From the NCBI RefSeq assembly GCF_023973825.1, contig NC_090126.1, positions 2,501,001 through 2,565,000 of the forward strand: a stretch of 64,000 bases of DNA, written 5' to 3'. The DNA is from Plasmodium brasilianum. Lineage: Eukaryota; Apicomplexa; Aconoidasida; Haemosporida; Plasmodiidae. This document shows, piece after piece, positions 51,797 through 64,000 of this stretch; position 1 is the stretch's first letter; every line of letters starts with the position of its first letter. The notes under the pieces were generated by a model. That model ran no database searches. It had not been told where the DNA came from and worked only from the letters and a program-made list of their open reading frames with translations. The position numbers were made by a program, and so were the translations under genes.

Positions 51797-52465
51797 TGTA
51801 TTATTGATAAATTTTTAGATAATCAGAACAGAGCAGATATTACACTAGACTCGGGAAGAGATAATTTGTTATCGGAAAATGAGAAGTAAACAAAAAATAG
51901 CTAATTAAAAGATATGTTTTTTGGAAATGAGTATTTTTATTCATAAAATGAAGAAAATATTGATCAGTCAGAAAATGATGAAAAGGGTGAATCTATAGGT
52001 AAAAATAATTCAAGATCTGAAGTAAACAAATTAGTTAAGAGATCCTCATGTGTTATATGTAAACCATTTGCAGCTATAGATAGTTTTTTTGAAAAGCTAT
52101 TATATGGGAAATTTAGTTATACATATGAATACAGGAAATGTACTGATCCTATAGGTAAAAAAAGTTTAAAACATTCGTCAAGAATTAATAAAGCTTTAAC
52201 ATTTACTATACCAGGAATATTTACTTTTATGGGTATTTTATTACTTTTTTTGGTACACACATATTTAAGAAATTCATTATTTGTGAAATTATTAGGAGAC
52301 AACTATGAAATATGGGGTGAAACTTTTATAAATTTCGTGAGGAATAAGGGAGGTTCATTCGTGTTATTGTTGTATGCCATATTAAGTATTTTAATTGTTA
52401 TTTATACACTGGTAAATTTCTTAAAATATACAATAAAAGTAGGAGGAAATGAAGTTATATCCTAG
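51797..52465 (+). pseudogene. Exported-family membrane protein pseudogene (three in-frame stops)
   Basis: After a TTATAG acceptor the frame CIIDKFLDNQNRADI... runs in a single phase to TAG at 52463-52465, but is broken by three TAA codons early: after LLSENEK, shortly after (TKNS), and after FGNEYFYS. Downstream about 170 codons are intact: RSEVNKLVKRSSCVICKPF, AIDSFFEKLLYGKFSYTYEY, then a membrane span (LTFTIPGIFTFMGILLLFL), a loop with GDNYEIWGETFINFV, and a second span (GSFVLLLYAILSILIVIYTLV). The order, a PEXEL-like region near the start (GRDNLLSE, where R is displaced from the canonical place) then a variable part and two spans, fits the two-span exported families of Plasmodium. No hydrophobic first exon was found upstream. 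The exact family is not recognised. Confidence 0.75.
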
Positions 52466-55225
52466 TTATAATGAATATATTGCCTTTAGAAAGAATATTG
52501 TATCTATAATTAATGAATATGTGTTTTACTTTTAATGATATGATATACATAAAAAGGTCTTTTGTAGTCTAATTATAAATTTTGTTATATAGCAGAGATA
52601 ATACACAAATATATATGTATACACGTGTGTAAAAAAATATATATTAAATATTTATAAAAATTGTTATGTATCTATATTTGTTTTAGTGCTATAATATATC
52701 TTTTCAAGGTAATTTTTCAATACAACTTAGTACATGTAAACATATATATCTATTACATTCTTCACAAAAATATGTAATTGATATATCTTAATACTAGAAA
52801 TTAAAGTATCTGATTTATGTGAAAAAATTATGGGGTTATATGTTTTATGTATATATGTATTATAATAGACATGTGATTATTTAATATTATTTATAAAAGC
52901 ACAAGTAATACAACTTCGCTAGGCTAGGAAAGCAGTTTATATTTTTGACAAGTATACTTTTTTTTTTTTTTTTTTTTTTTTTTTGTCGTGGTTTAAATCA
53001 TTTGAAGAATTTTTTAAAAGAATAATTATTTGTTAGCTTTAAATAAGAATGTTTCATGTTTTCCTTCATTTAGTAAAACTAAATGCATATGTTTTTTTAT
53101 TTTTTTTTATTTTTCATATTTATTTCTATTTTAAATGTAAGGTTAATAAATGATCTTAGTGAAAACAAATATTATGAGTAATATGTTTCACCTCTTATTT
53201 GATATATGAATACTTTTGATGAATTTTTATTTTTATCTTAGCTTAAGTAAGAAATTATTAGTATATACTAACATCATTTTGCTTTTGAAAATGAACTATT
53301 GATAAAATATTGTTAATTTTATAATTTATAAAGCATTATTAGTATAGGGATTAACTTCAATTTAACGTTTCTTTTTTTAGCTTATTTAATTGTAATTGTT
53401 AATTCTGTTTTATAAATATTACTTAAATTAGAAAAAAAAAAAAATTTATAATAAAAAGATATTATAAATATTTCATTTTGACAGTATTGCGCAAATATAT
53501 TTTTGAACCAGGTAAAGTCCAATATTAGTACATATTAAAAATCAATTACATGCTATGTTATCTCATAAGCAGTAGCGACATAATAAAAATGAATAATACA
53601 TTTATAATTAAATTCATTTAAATATTGATTAATGTATAAATAAATTTTAAGGATAAATATAGTTTCACAACATCATTATATATAGGTAATAACTTATGCA
53701 CTTGGGATACTTTTCATTTTTTCTATATGTATGAATTTAACTCAAGAGTATTACGGTCATAAATATATGAAAATATATGAGTTTATATCAGTTATTAGAA
53801 ATTATTTGAATACTGTAATTTTCATATTAATAATAAAAAATTACGTAGAACAAAATAGATATTATACATATAAATTAGTTTATAAAAGTTCTATTATGAT
53901 TTTATTTATGCTATAAGCTCTAATATATTTTATGTAAATATTAATCTATTTTGTATAAATGGTTTAATTGTATAAGAATGAACTATATCATTTGTGGTGT
54001 ATTTTAAGAACCTTTCACATGATTAAATTCTATTTCTCTTAAAAATGTTTAGTAACTTCAGATTGAGCACCAAAATTAAGAATAATATTTGATTTATTAA
54101 TAAAATCGTATGTATATTTTAAAATGTATTGCTTAGTCTGTGGAGAATGAATATTTAATTTTTTTTATAAAAATATAGTTGGGAATAGACATTGTAAAAT
54201 AAATATTTGGAGAGATACGCATAAAAAAATGATCCCACTCGATAATAAAAATTTCAATAAATTAAACTTTTTTTTTTTTTTTTATTATATTAATACTTTA
54301 TCTAAATATATAAAAACTTAATTAAAATATATATTAATCCAATGGAATTAAAAAATTTTATTCATAAATAATGTTATAAATTGAAAATAACTAAAAATTA
54401 TAATTTCAAGAACTTGTGTTACGTAACCAAAAAATTAGTCCTTATTCACCTTTAAAATATAAATTTTATATAGATCAAGTAGTGCTTTATGAGTTCCACT
54501 TTTTCAATACATTATAGTATATAATAGAATATATATGTTTAAGTAATAACTGAAACATAATTTATAATTAATATTAATACAAAAGTTCCACAAATTGTTT
54601 CTTTTTCGTTTTGTTATTACTATTATTATATTGTTATAATAATTAATACTTTTTAACAGAAATATCAAATTTTTGAAATATATTTTGTTTATGAGATTAT
54701 AATTTTGTATAGGAAAACACCACTGATATTAGGAATTATTCTACTGATATATAGAACAACGAGTTGTATCTATATTCTATAATTTCTATATTATCTACGT
54801 TCTATATAAATTCAATATTTCCAAATATTACAATATAATGTATTTCTTTTTGTATTTTATTTTAAAAAGGATTAATTACAACAACAAAAAAAAAAAAAAT
54901 AATTAATATATTTATTAAATATTTTAATTATACATTTTGAATATTTATGAATGAAAAAAAACTATATTATTTTAATTAATTTAGCTTTTTTACAAATAAA
55001 ATTAAAATAAAAATTTTTTAATAAATTTTTAAAGATATTTTTTTCTCTACGTATTATAAAATGCTTTGTTGTTATTTTTATTTCATTATATTTTTATGAA
55101 AACATAATAATAAAATAAAAATAAATTAAAAGTGTAGATATAGTATATTATTTACAATTGAATTATACTATACCAGTGTTCATATTATCTTAACAAAATA
55201 TTTTCCAAGCTTAAAAATCTATATC
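52466..55225. other. Intergenic, no gene seen
   Basis: About 2.8 kb of AT-rich sequence including a T tract of about 24 bases near 52961-52984. A 61-codon stretch at 53731-53916 is low complexity and without signal or splice support. The final part should be the promoter of the fam-l-like gene. Confidence 0.55.
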
Positions 55226-56177
55226 ATGGAAAAAAAAATTAAATCAACTTTATTTAGTAAAATTATTTTCTTTATCGTTTTAACTTGGATATGCCACCAT
55301 AATGATGACGTAGTATAATAATATTATTTAAGAATATTTGTATTATTTACATTTTTCGTGCTTTGTTTTTATTAATACTTTATTTTATGATAATATTATT
55401 TACTTTTTTAAATAAAAAGTATATATTTTATTTTTTTAGAGTACGTTTAACAAATTATGGTATAATAACTACACATATGATAAAAAATTATATAGAGAAA
55501 CCTATAGGTTACTATCAATATGTGAGAAGTATAATAATTCTAGTATTAGAAGTTTAAAAGAAACAATGCCAAATAATGGATTCAACAGTGAAAATTATAT
55601 ATTTAATAATGAAAAAGGAGACATAAAAAAAAACAAAAGATCAAATGTAAGTTCATCCAAAAATGTTCAAGGAAATAAAGAAGCTATGAAAAATAAATCT
55701 TGTATATTCGAAACAAAAAGTTATTCCCGTTTAGAAAAAAATTTATTCAAAGAACTGGATTACGTGAATTTTCTTAAGAATAACAGAACAATTAGTGACG
55801 AGTTGTACAAGAAAATATTATGTAAAATATATGGATTACGACTTTCATTGCCTTTAGTGTTTCTCTTGTTGTTATCAATATTATTCATATTAGATTATTC
55901 TTGTGGTTATGGGCTTATAAATGGGTTGTTTGGGATAATGAATCTCCGTTCAAAAGAGTGGTTGAAAGCTTTACATAATAGGTTGTTTGAATCTCCTTTA
56001 AAGTGGATGGGTGTAATATTAGAAAGTAATAATAAGGCCACTATTGTCTCGTTTTTTTTTAGAACTCTAATATATTACATACCATTAATTATATTAGGTA
56101 TAACACTTATATTAATGATTTTTTATTACCACAAAAAAGTTATAAAATATCAGAAAATTAAGTACAGAAAAAGGTAA
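55226..56177 (+). CDS. fam-l-like exported protein
   Basis: Exon 1 (55226-55309) encodes 28 residues, MEKKIKSTLFSKIIFFIVLT then WICHHNDD; exon 2 (55440-56177) joins in phase 0 with STFNKLWYNN; total 273 residues. RLLSI at 51-55 is the PEXEL-like site, in the same place as in the fam-like gene at 35.5 kb. The motif ETMPNNGFN follows, then a variable region, ELDYVNFLKNNRTISDELY (about 133-151), two membrane segments at about 161-181 and 237-257, and a basic tail ending KIKYRKR. This arrangement agrees closely with my knowledge of the fam-l family of P. malariae, proteins thought to be at the infected-cell surface or exported. No break is seen. Most subtelomeric genes here share this plus orientation. 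Confidence 0.88.
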
Positions 56178-59100
56178 AATGCTGATGAGTTATATAATTC
56201 ATTCCGTAAATAACTATAATATGAAATAAAATCTGTAAGATAATTATTTAAATTCTAAAAAAAAAATCTTTGTAAATGCTTAAATTTTATAAATATACCT
56301 ATACATTTTCAGTCCTTTTGATGGATAGCATCAAACAATATATATTATTGCTTTTTTGCGAATTTAATTTACTATTTTTCAATTTTTATTTTGAAGTATT
56401 ATTTTAGCATAACGTAGCACTACGACTTCATGAATATATTTGTGTAATTAACTATATATTTATGAAAAATATATACATGTGTGTTAAAATTAATATGTAT
56501 AAACAACATTTCATATAATTTTATTTAAATATTGTGTTAATTTATAATGGTAACTGAAAAGTATAATTTTATTTTTATCTTATTCCTGTAATAAGTTATT
56601 ATTTGTTAATACAATTAAAAAATAGTATCATTATATTTAAATTAAAAATACAATTGTCCTCTTATGTATTTAATGAAACGAAATGAACATTTTTTGTTGC
56701 ATTGGAACATAAATATATATCTTTTTTTAATAAAAACTTAATATTTATTCTATAATATAGTTTTATGATATAAATATTACGAAATATATATATTGTAAGT
56801 GTCTTTGTCACAAACCCCTAGTTCTCTTTGAATGATTTAAAAGGGAAAATATTGATGTGTAATTAAATAATATCTTTATTAAATATGTGTTATTTATAAT
56901 TGCTAAAAAACTTCGAACTTATGAATTTTCACAATTAAATGAAGAGTTAAAAACATTTATTATTTTTTTATTATGTTTATTTGTGGTGATACTTCAACAC
57001 TGCGGAGTTGTTTAAATATATATTATAATAAAAATTTATAAATTAATATACTGTATATATTTTTTGGTTTTTTACTTTATTAAAAAATCAAAATAGTGAA
57101 CGCAATCTAATCATATATCAGTAAAATATGTATAAATGCTTTCTTTTTTCTATTTCATAATAGTAAATTACTAAAAATGTGTTGTATATCTGTAATATAA
57201 ATTATCTTAGGGGATAATGAAAATTAATATATACCATCGATAATCACGCAACAGTATAAAGACATTTACATATATATTTTTGTCACCTTTCATGTATATA
57301 AGTACATTATGTACAATATTAATATTATTTTAGGCGAACATAAAAAACATACAGTGTATGTTGGAAATTTGTAACTCTTTATTATTTATAGCGCTTATTT
57401 ATTAAATAAAAATTGAAAAAAAAAAATATATGTATTTATTCTTATAGCTAGTTCATAAATACATGGTGACAATTTACTTTGTTAGATAAGTTTTAATGGG
57501 GACTTTTAAAAAAATTACGGTATTCTTTTGTACAAGGCTTAATTAAATAAGTATAATGTATAATATTTCCCAAGTAAATTTTTTGTGAGCAATCTTAATA
57601 TATCAATTTTTTTTATTATACTGAATTTTTTATAGATTCAAATGAAAATGATAATATAATACTAATTTATGTTTTAATTACAGAATTTACATGCACAACA
57701 AAATGAATTATGTACTTAATGAAATAACACATTCATATTTTTTTTTGTAAAAGTACAAGTAGGGCGTAGAGAATATTAGACAAGCTTATAGGGTTATTCG
57801 TACCCAAGGAAAGTGGAATTAATGTAAATAATAATTCTAATAAAATGTTTAAATTTTTGTTTATTCTTTGTTAATATTAATTTTTGCTGTACTTTATAAA
57901 AAAATATCTTGTTATATATAAATAATATATATATATAAGGAATAATTATAGCAAATATGATATATATATTTTTACAATATTATGCATTTATCATAAAACA
58001 TTTCAGTGGTATAATTTAAATTTATTTCATCTTACTAATTGATATTAATTTTAAAATACACATTGCGAAATAATATTTCTTTGGAGGAATTACATAAGCA
58101 CTGAATAAAAATTTTGGAAATAAATGAAAACAATACAAACATACTGTTCTTATATCAGACATGTTTTTTTCGTACAAAATGAGATTTGGAGTAACCATAA
58201 TATTCTTAATTGAAATGTTTAGGTAATTTTACAACTACAGTATTTATCTTTTCTAAATATACGAAATATCAGAATTTTTGATCACATATTGTTAAATGTA
58301 TGTTTCGATCCTTTTAATAATAATTATTGTTTTCTCCTTTTTACTATATTTCATTGTACGACTTATTTATGCTTAATTATCCAAGCTCTTTGAATAAGAC
58401 AGTTATAATTATGTTTATTCATAATTAATTAAAATAGGTGCTATAACTTATTTTAATAATAATTTTCTTATTATAAAGAAAACCTTTTAACTTTATCTTT
58501 AGTGGGAAATTCATTTTTTAATTTTTTTTCACAATTACCATTTTACTTTTTTTGTAATTTTTTAGGAGTTCACTAATTAATGCTGGAGTTACATTAGTTT
58601 CTTTCTTTCTTCGAAATGTATGAATGTGTGTAACACCATATATTATAAACTTTCTGTCGCATTAATTGTAAATATAATAACATTGTTCATAGTTATTTTG
58701 AGATATAATACTGTTAAGTATTCATGTTTCTTTTTCGTCTACAGTGTAGTAATTTCAGTATTTATGTATCTTGGATTAAGTAAAATGTATGGGTTTAAGC
58801 CCCAATTTATATTTTTGTACATTGATAATATACAACTGAAATTTTAATAATCATCTTATTTACATTATGCTGCCGTTTTTAAACAGAATATACTTTCCTT
58901 TTAGTATATACCTAATTATATTGAAGCTAGCGATCATGTGGAGAGAAAAATATTTATTATTTTTTCTAGATCCATGTAAATACTTCTGAATATTTAATGA
59001 ACAAAATTAAAAGATTTCTATATATATCTACACACTATTAAAAATAAGAATAAATGTATCCAATTATTTCATTATAAAATTCTTACCTTTAACATAATGT

Positions 59101-62100
59101 CACTTTTAATTTAATATTTTTTATCATATATCCTCCTATATAAGAAGATAATAACAGGTGTTACCCTTAATTTGTAATATTATAATTTGTGGAAAATAAA
59201 GATTATTTTTTTTAGATTATAGTTATAATACAACTTTCATGAAAAACATATACTGAAATAAGAGATGAAAACTTTATATAAATGAAGGCTTAATAAAAAG
59301 CATTAATTAAAATATTCAACACGTATACCCCCACATACATATATAATATATGGGCATATAATTGTTTTTTAGTACCTATAATTCATAATGTTTTATAACA
59401 TTATGGATTTCATTCTTGCATGTATTAACTCCAAAATATACTATATATTTTTCTGAACTATAATTTTCTAAGTAAATTAACGATAAACCCTAATGTATTA
59501 ATTTATATATAAATAAGTATTTTTAATTTGCTGTTTTATTTTATTTTTTTTTAAAGTTCTTTAAAAGAGAAAACATAATTACCTAAGTAGGAATATACAT
59601 AAAAAGAATTAAACGAAAAAAATAAAGTAAAAAATAAAAATAAAAGAACAAGTTATAAACAAGAATAACGGAATACAAATGTCAGAATTTTTAGTAACTC
59701 CAAAAGAAGTAAGTGTATTCCCTTTGGACTAAAATTGTAGATGATAAATTTATTTAAATTTTTAATAACGTCAGAATTATAGCATATACTTTATTACAAT
59801 ATTAATACAATGTATTCATAGTCACTTCATAATTTTACTATAAATTATTTTATTTTTTAAAAATAGTATATATATTTTAAATGTAGTGAAAATAAATTAT
59901 GTAAATTATAATATTTTTGCTCATCGTATACTAAATATATTTAATTTAACAATATATCTAATTTAACTTTACAATATCAAAATGAATAAAATATGTTCAA
60001 AAATATCAGATTATTCATAAATTCGAATTATGTATAGAAAAAAGAAAGAATAGTGAAATAATTATATAAAGGGAAAAATACTTTTCAATACTCATACAAT
60101 ATATGCAAAACGATAAAAATAGAAGAATGTTTTTATAAACATTCGTTATATATAAAACGAATATTGAAAACTTACCATTATTAAAATTGTTAGCATAATA
60201 CGGTTATAAAGTGAAAGTTACTATAATAATTATGCCTTTATTTTCATTATATATTTTTATAATTTTTTTATCAAAATGTATTTTTTGTTATTTATTAAAA
60301 CTGTTACGATTATTAAAAAGCAATTATTGCATTATGCTATAATTTATAGAATTATGCAAGCGCAAAGGATTTCATAAATTTTAATGAAAAAAAAAAAAAA
60401 AAAACATATATATATATATATATATATGAAATTATTTTAATTATACATTATTTTATACTTCCGTGAATTTAACGAGTTCATTTCAGTTTTGGAATGTATG
60501 AATTGTGCAGAATAATAAACATTATTTATATATGAGAATTAATGTATAAAAGAAAAAGAAAACAAAATTAACAATGCTATTTCCTCTTATAAGTAAAATT
60601 ATAATCAAACAATAACACATTTAGTAAGAAATATAATTAATAAAATGACAAATATATTCTTAAATTTCAAAATTTTCAATCAAAATACATTTTTTAGTCA
60701 ATCATTAAAAATGTAAAAATACAATTATCCCAACAGAGTTGAATGAAAAATGTTCCATAAAAAAAAAAAATAATAATAATAAAAAACATATTTGAGACTA
60801 TTATTATAAATATATTCTATCATAGTAGTGTAAGAATTACAATTTTTTTTTTCTTTTTAATATTTTTTTGAAATTAAATTATATTAAGATACAAAAGGAT
60901 TATCAAATATGAGCAAATAGATGGTATATCTAGTAAAATATATTTATTCGTAGATATTGTATCTTTTATTATAATAATTACATTACGAAAAATGAAAAAT
61001 AAAATAAACTTAATAATTAAATTCTCATTACTTAACACATACCATACTGATCATATATAGTATATGAATTTTCTTTTAATTAAATTTGTAACTGTAATGT
61101 TATTATGTTAGAAATATAAAAGTGATAGCGTTATTCTTATTATATATGTTTAACAAAAGTAAACATATTATTTTCTTTATATTTCATTTTGGTAATTAAT
61201 TAGAACATCCACTTATATTGTATATATAGATTATATATAAAAACATTCTACTAAATGAAATAGGTACACGCCATATTGATAAATGAAGTACAAAACAAAA
61301 TAAAATTTTGCATTACTTGTACAATTTTTATACGTAGAGAAATAGAGGAGAACACTCTGAAATTATAAAATGAGGATATTACATATTGGGAAAATTCTAT
61401 TTAATAAAATTAATGGGTTATATGTATTTTGTACACTATTTTTAGTAATGTTTGTTTTCTTTATTATATATATAGTAATGTAAATTTTATTTCTCTTTCA
61501 ATTATTCATATATGATACTTGTAGTATGATTGTAGAAAATGTATGTAATAATAATTAGTAATATTGTTACTGCTAAAAGAAAATTAAAGGAATAGTTAAA
61601 GCAGTGCCTTTTGAATTTAAAAGAGCAGTTATAATTTGTTAATTAATAATATTTATCATTTTTGTACGAAATATCTCTCTACTGTAAATAAAATTTTCTA
61701 AAATTATATAGAATTATTAATTGTTTCAATTCAAATTGTATTTTTGTAGTGGAATATATTAATAATTTTTTTTTTCTATTGAGTATCAATAGTATTATTA
61801 TATATCATGTGTTTATATAATAAAAGTATGTATAACAGTAATATAACATATGATTTTTTGTTTTATATGGAGTATCTTATTATAAGCTTTTATTACAATT
61901 TTTAAAAAATTTAAAACGCTTGATTTATGTGAAATAAATTAGGCTATTTTAATTTAATTCTAATCTAAAATTAGAAAAGCAATATTTGATATAAAAATAT
62001 ATGTTAAGATTCTAAAATTGTTATAAATAAATGATGTATGAGTAAATTATGTTATTTCGTTTCTTACAAATACATACTTACAATAATCTTTGTTGTTATA

Positions 62101-62125
62101 TTCAATTAGAAATTTTTTAAATACA
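56178..62125. other. Intergenic with gene debris
   Basis: About 5.9 kb. Mostly AT-rich non-coding sequence. Traces: an open stretch at about 57768-57866 (RILDKLIGLFVPKESGIN), a possible hydrophobic exon at 58162-58224 and a two-span-like fragment at 58566-58847. AAACCCTAA at 59485-59493 is telomere-like. The last kilobase should be the PIR upstream region. Confidence 0.5.
58566..58847 (+). pseudogene. Fragment of a membrane protein, frameshifted
   Basis: After a TTTTTTAG acceptor the frame SSLINAGVTLVSFFLRNV stops, and an overlapping frame continues MNVCNTIYYKLSVALIVNI, then VILRYNTVKYS and a second hydrophobic run ending LGLSKMYGFKP. One frameshift would join two hydrophobic segments into a membrane-protein C-terminus. 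An upstream hydrophobic ATG frame at 58162-58224 (MFFSYKMRFGVTIIFLIEMF) could be its first exon. Family not recognised; could be chance in AT-rich DNA. Confidence 0.3.
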
Positions 62126-63850
62126 ATGACGATTCAATATAAGAAAGAATGGGTAATACATTTTAACACTTTTTTCATGACATAAAATTTAAAGATACTA
62201 TTTCTCTTAAAGAATAGTAGAATATTATATAAAACAAAGATTTATGTTTTTACATAATTTACATTTTTGGTGAAATTTTTAGGATAACCTTTTAAAAGAT
62301 TCACCTGCATATAAATTATATGAAGATTTCCGTGAGGGGGACGCCTCAAAAACTTCTAGTATTGAATGTGGTGATAAAAGTAATATTGATAAATTAAATT
62401 CTATGATATTAGCCAACTTACGAAACGTAAATGATGGAAAGTATATGAAATGTAGTAATTGTAAAGACTGTTGTCTGAATTTTACTTACTGGATGTATGA
62501 TGAAATAAGAAAATTGGTTCTATGTAAAAATAATAAGATTAATGTCTCCGACTTTATTGGTAAACTTTCAATTGAAGGAAGTTCTTTTAACAATAGGGCA
62601 AATAAATGTCCTTGTAGCTATTATTATCTTGGAGATTTAAATGAAATGAATAAAGAGAAAGATCTGCACGATTATTTTGAGAATTTCGATGAACTGGAAA
62701 GAAAATGTTTTAATAAGTCAAATAAAATAATGTGTGATGAATATACTAAATACATTAGTAAAATATATGAAGAAAATTATTTTGATTGTTGTTATCTCTA
62801 CGAATATGGAATAGAGGACTGCAAACATTATTTTAAATGTGATGATCAATATAAACCGAATAAACTATTGGATATAATAAATGATAAATTTCAAAAAGGA
62901 AAGAAAAAATTAGAAAAATCCCCAAAAGGTGTATATCAAGCTGATTCTAATAAATTCCAAGAGGGAGACCCAGCTTTCCAGTTTCTTACATGCTCAGGGA
63001 AGTTGAGTGTTGGAAAAAGAACTCATTGTGTTGTATCTAGAAAAGCACCACAAGATATCATTAGAGGTATCGAACATACAGCGAATGGATCAGTCGAGAG
63101 TTCAGGATCTCCAGAATCGAAACACTTATTGTCACAAGGAGATGTTACTGCACAAGGTAAAGTTACCGAAAGAGCAAGAGGAACCAGAAACATTAAAGTA
63201 AGTAATCACGAGACTACAGAACACGGAATTAATATATCACCATCTCTTGTAGCGTCAGAGAATGTAGGAGAAATCACAAGTACTCGCAATAAAAGTGTAT
63301 GTGTGAATTCCTTATCGAATAAAGAAAAGGTAGAATCCTGTGTAGAACCAGATGTACGTACAACTAGGACTCTTGGATTAAGAATAGAGGGAGTGTTACC
63401 AATATCAAGAATTAAAATAGCACGTGGTACTAAAATCCCATCTTATTTGAATATTCAAGAAAGCCCAAGTAGTATTTTAACGTCCACTTTTTTTCGTGTT
63501 GGAATATCAGCTTGTCTTGTTGTAGGAATATTGATGCTTTTTTTGATTTACTATAAGGTATATATTAATTTATATAATAAATATGAATACTGTATACAAA
63601 TTTTTATAAATTATCAGGAAAAAAAAACAAAATTGCAAAATAAACATATTATATATATTTTATGTTTGTACATTAGTTTACGCCCTTTCGGTCTCGCATA
63701 CGAAGTAGGAAATCGACAAGAAAAAGAATTAGGTATGACGATTATGATGACTATCCAACAGTTATCTTTGGAAAAATTTCAGCACCTAGGCGTAGACATA
63801 CGAAGAACATTAGAATACTTGAGCGTTATTATATGCATGAGTATTCTTAA
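62126..63850 (+). CDS. PIR (Plasmodium interspersed repeat) protein, apparently intact
   Basis: Three exons: 62126-62152 (MTIQYKKEW), 62283-63557 and 63677-63850; 491 residues with both junctions in phase 0. This is the standard pir layout: very short first exon, long cysteine-bearing extracellular domain, membrane span at the end of exon 2, and a short basic cytoplasmic exon 3. The ectodomain contains KCSNCKDCCLNFTYWMYDE, KCPCSYYYLGD and the YGIEDCKHYFKCDDQY block typical of the family. The span is GISACLVVGILMLFLIYY, just before the exon 2 end; exon 3 begins FTPFRSRIRSRK, a classic PIR signature. Between ectodomain and span lies a long serine/threonine/charged linker. PIR proteins are variant antigens at or near the infected-cell surface. 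Reading through the second intron keeps a frame open to 63896, but the FTPFRSRIR match shows the intron is real. Confidence 0.93.
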
Positions 63851-64000
63851 GGTAATGTTACCAATAAAGTATAATGTTTTACGAAATCCTTTTTAAAAGG
63901 GAATACAGATGAGAATTGATCTTTAATTTTATATAATAAGAAAATTTAAGAAAAACAAAAACCTCAATAATACAGAGAAAATGAAAAAAATAAATGTATA

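Noticed and set aside
53731..53916. 61-codon plus-strand frame
   Set aside because: AT-rich chance frame, with no signal sequence or splice support.
63558..63896. Unspliced extension of PIR exon 2
   Set aside because: Splicing at 63557/63677 yields the family's standard FTPFRSRIR exon 3, whereas the unspliced frame does not resemble any PIR tail.
1..64000. tRNA or rRNA genes, CRISPR arrays, transposons
   Set aside because: No GC-rich cloverleaf, rRNA-like block, spaced repeat array or transposase/reverse transcriptase motif was seen on either strand.

Overview
The window is a piece of a Plasmodium nuclear chromosome running from core (left) into subtelomere (right). It is extremely AT-rich, has long A/T homopolymers, short GT-AG introns, lysine/asparagine-rich proteins, PEXEL-type export motifs, a PHIST-domain gene and a three-exon PIR gene. 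Two genes with the MEKKIxxxxF first exon and a second exon carrying an RLLS motif and two membrane segments look like the fam-l/fam-m families described from Plasmodium malariae, so P. malariae or a very close relative is the best guess. Choline kinase near the core edge fits the left end of chromosome 14, where the P. falciparum orthologue lies. The telomere is probably to the right.

Core part (1-15,725): the N-terminal part of an unrecognised gene (minus strand, cut by the window edge); a Pus10-type tRNA pseudouridine synthase (minus); a 16-exon DHH-family exopolyphosphatase/PRUNE-like phosphoesterase (plus); a 10-exon leucine-rich-repeat protein (plus); a small two-exon gene (plus); and choline kinase (minus). 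Apart from Pus10, choline kinase and the partial gene, most coding sequence lies in many short exons, so splice junctions were read by frame continuity.

Boundary and subtelomeric part (15,726-64,000): about 6 kb without a gene, then sparse, mostly plus-strand genes: a single-exon PEXEL protein (RNLAE); a two-exon putative exported membrane protein; a PHIST gene broken by one in-frame TAA; a tiny two-exon membrane protein candidate; a fam-l/fam-m-like gene; an orphan signal-peptide exon; a roughly 5 kb minus-strand gene ruin containing a (TTC/GAA)n tract of about 420 bp; an intact three-exon 1-acyl-glycerol-3-phosphate acyltransferase; an exported-protein pseudogene with three stops; a second fam-l-like gene; a degraded membrane-protein fragment; and an apparently intact PIR gene at the right edge.

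Two genes here act in phospholipid synthesis: choline kinase (Kennedy pathway) and the acyltransferase (phosphatidic acid synthesis). The latter is unusual in lying among exported-protein genes. The exported families would act at the infected red-cell surface or in host-cell remodelling. I found no tRNA, rRNA, CRISPR array or complete mobile element. The most striking items are the large decayed minus-strand gene with its GAA tract, the single-stop PHIST gene and the subtelomeric acyltransferase.
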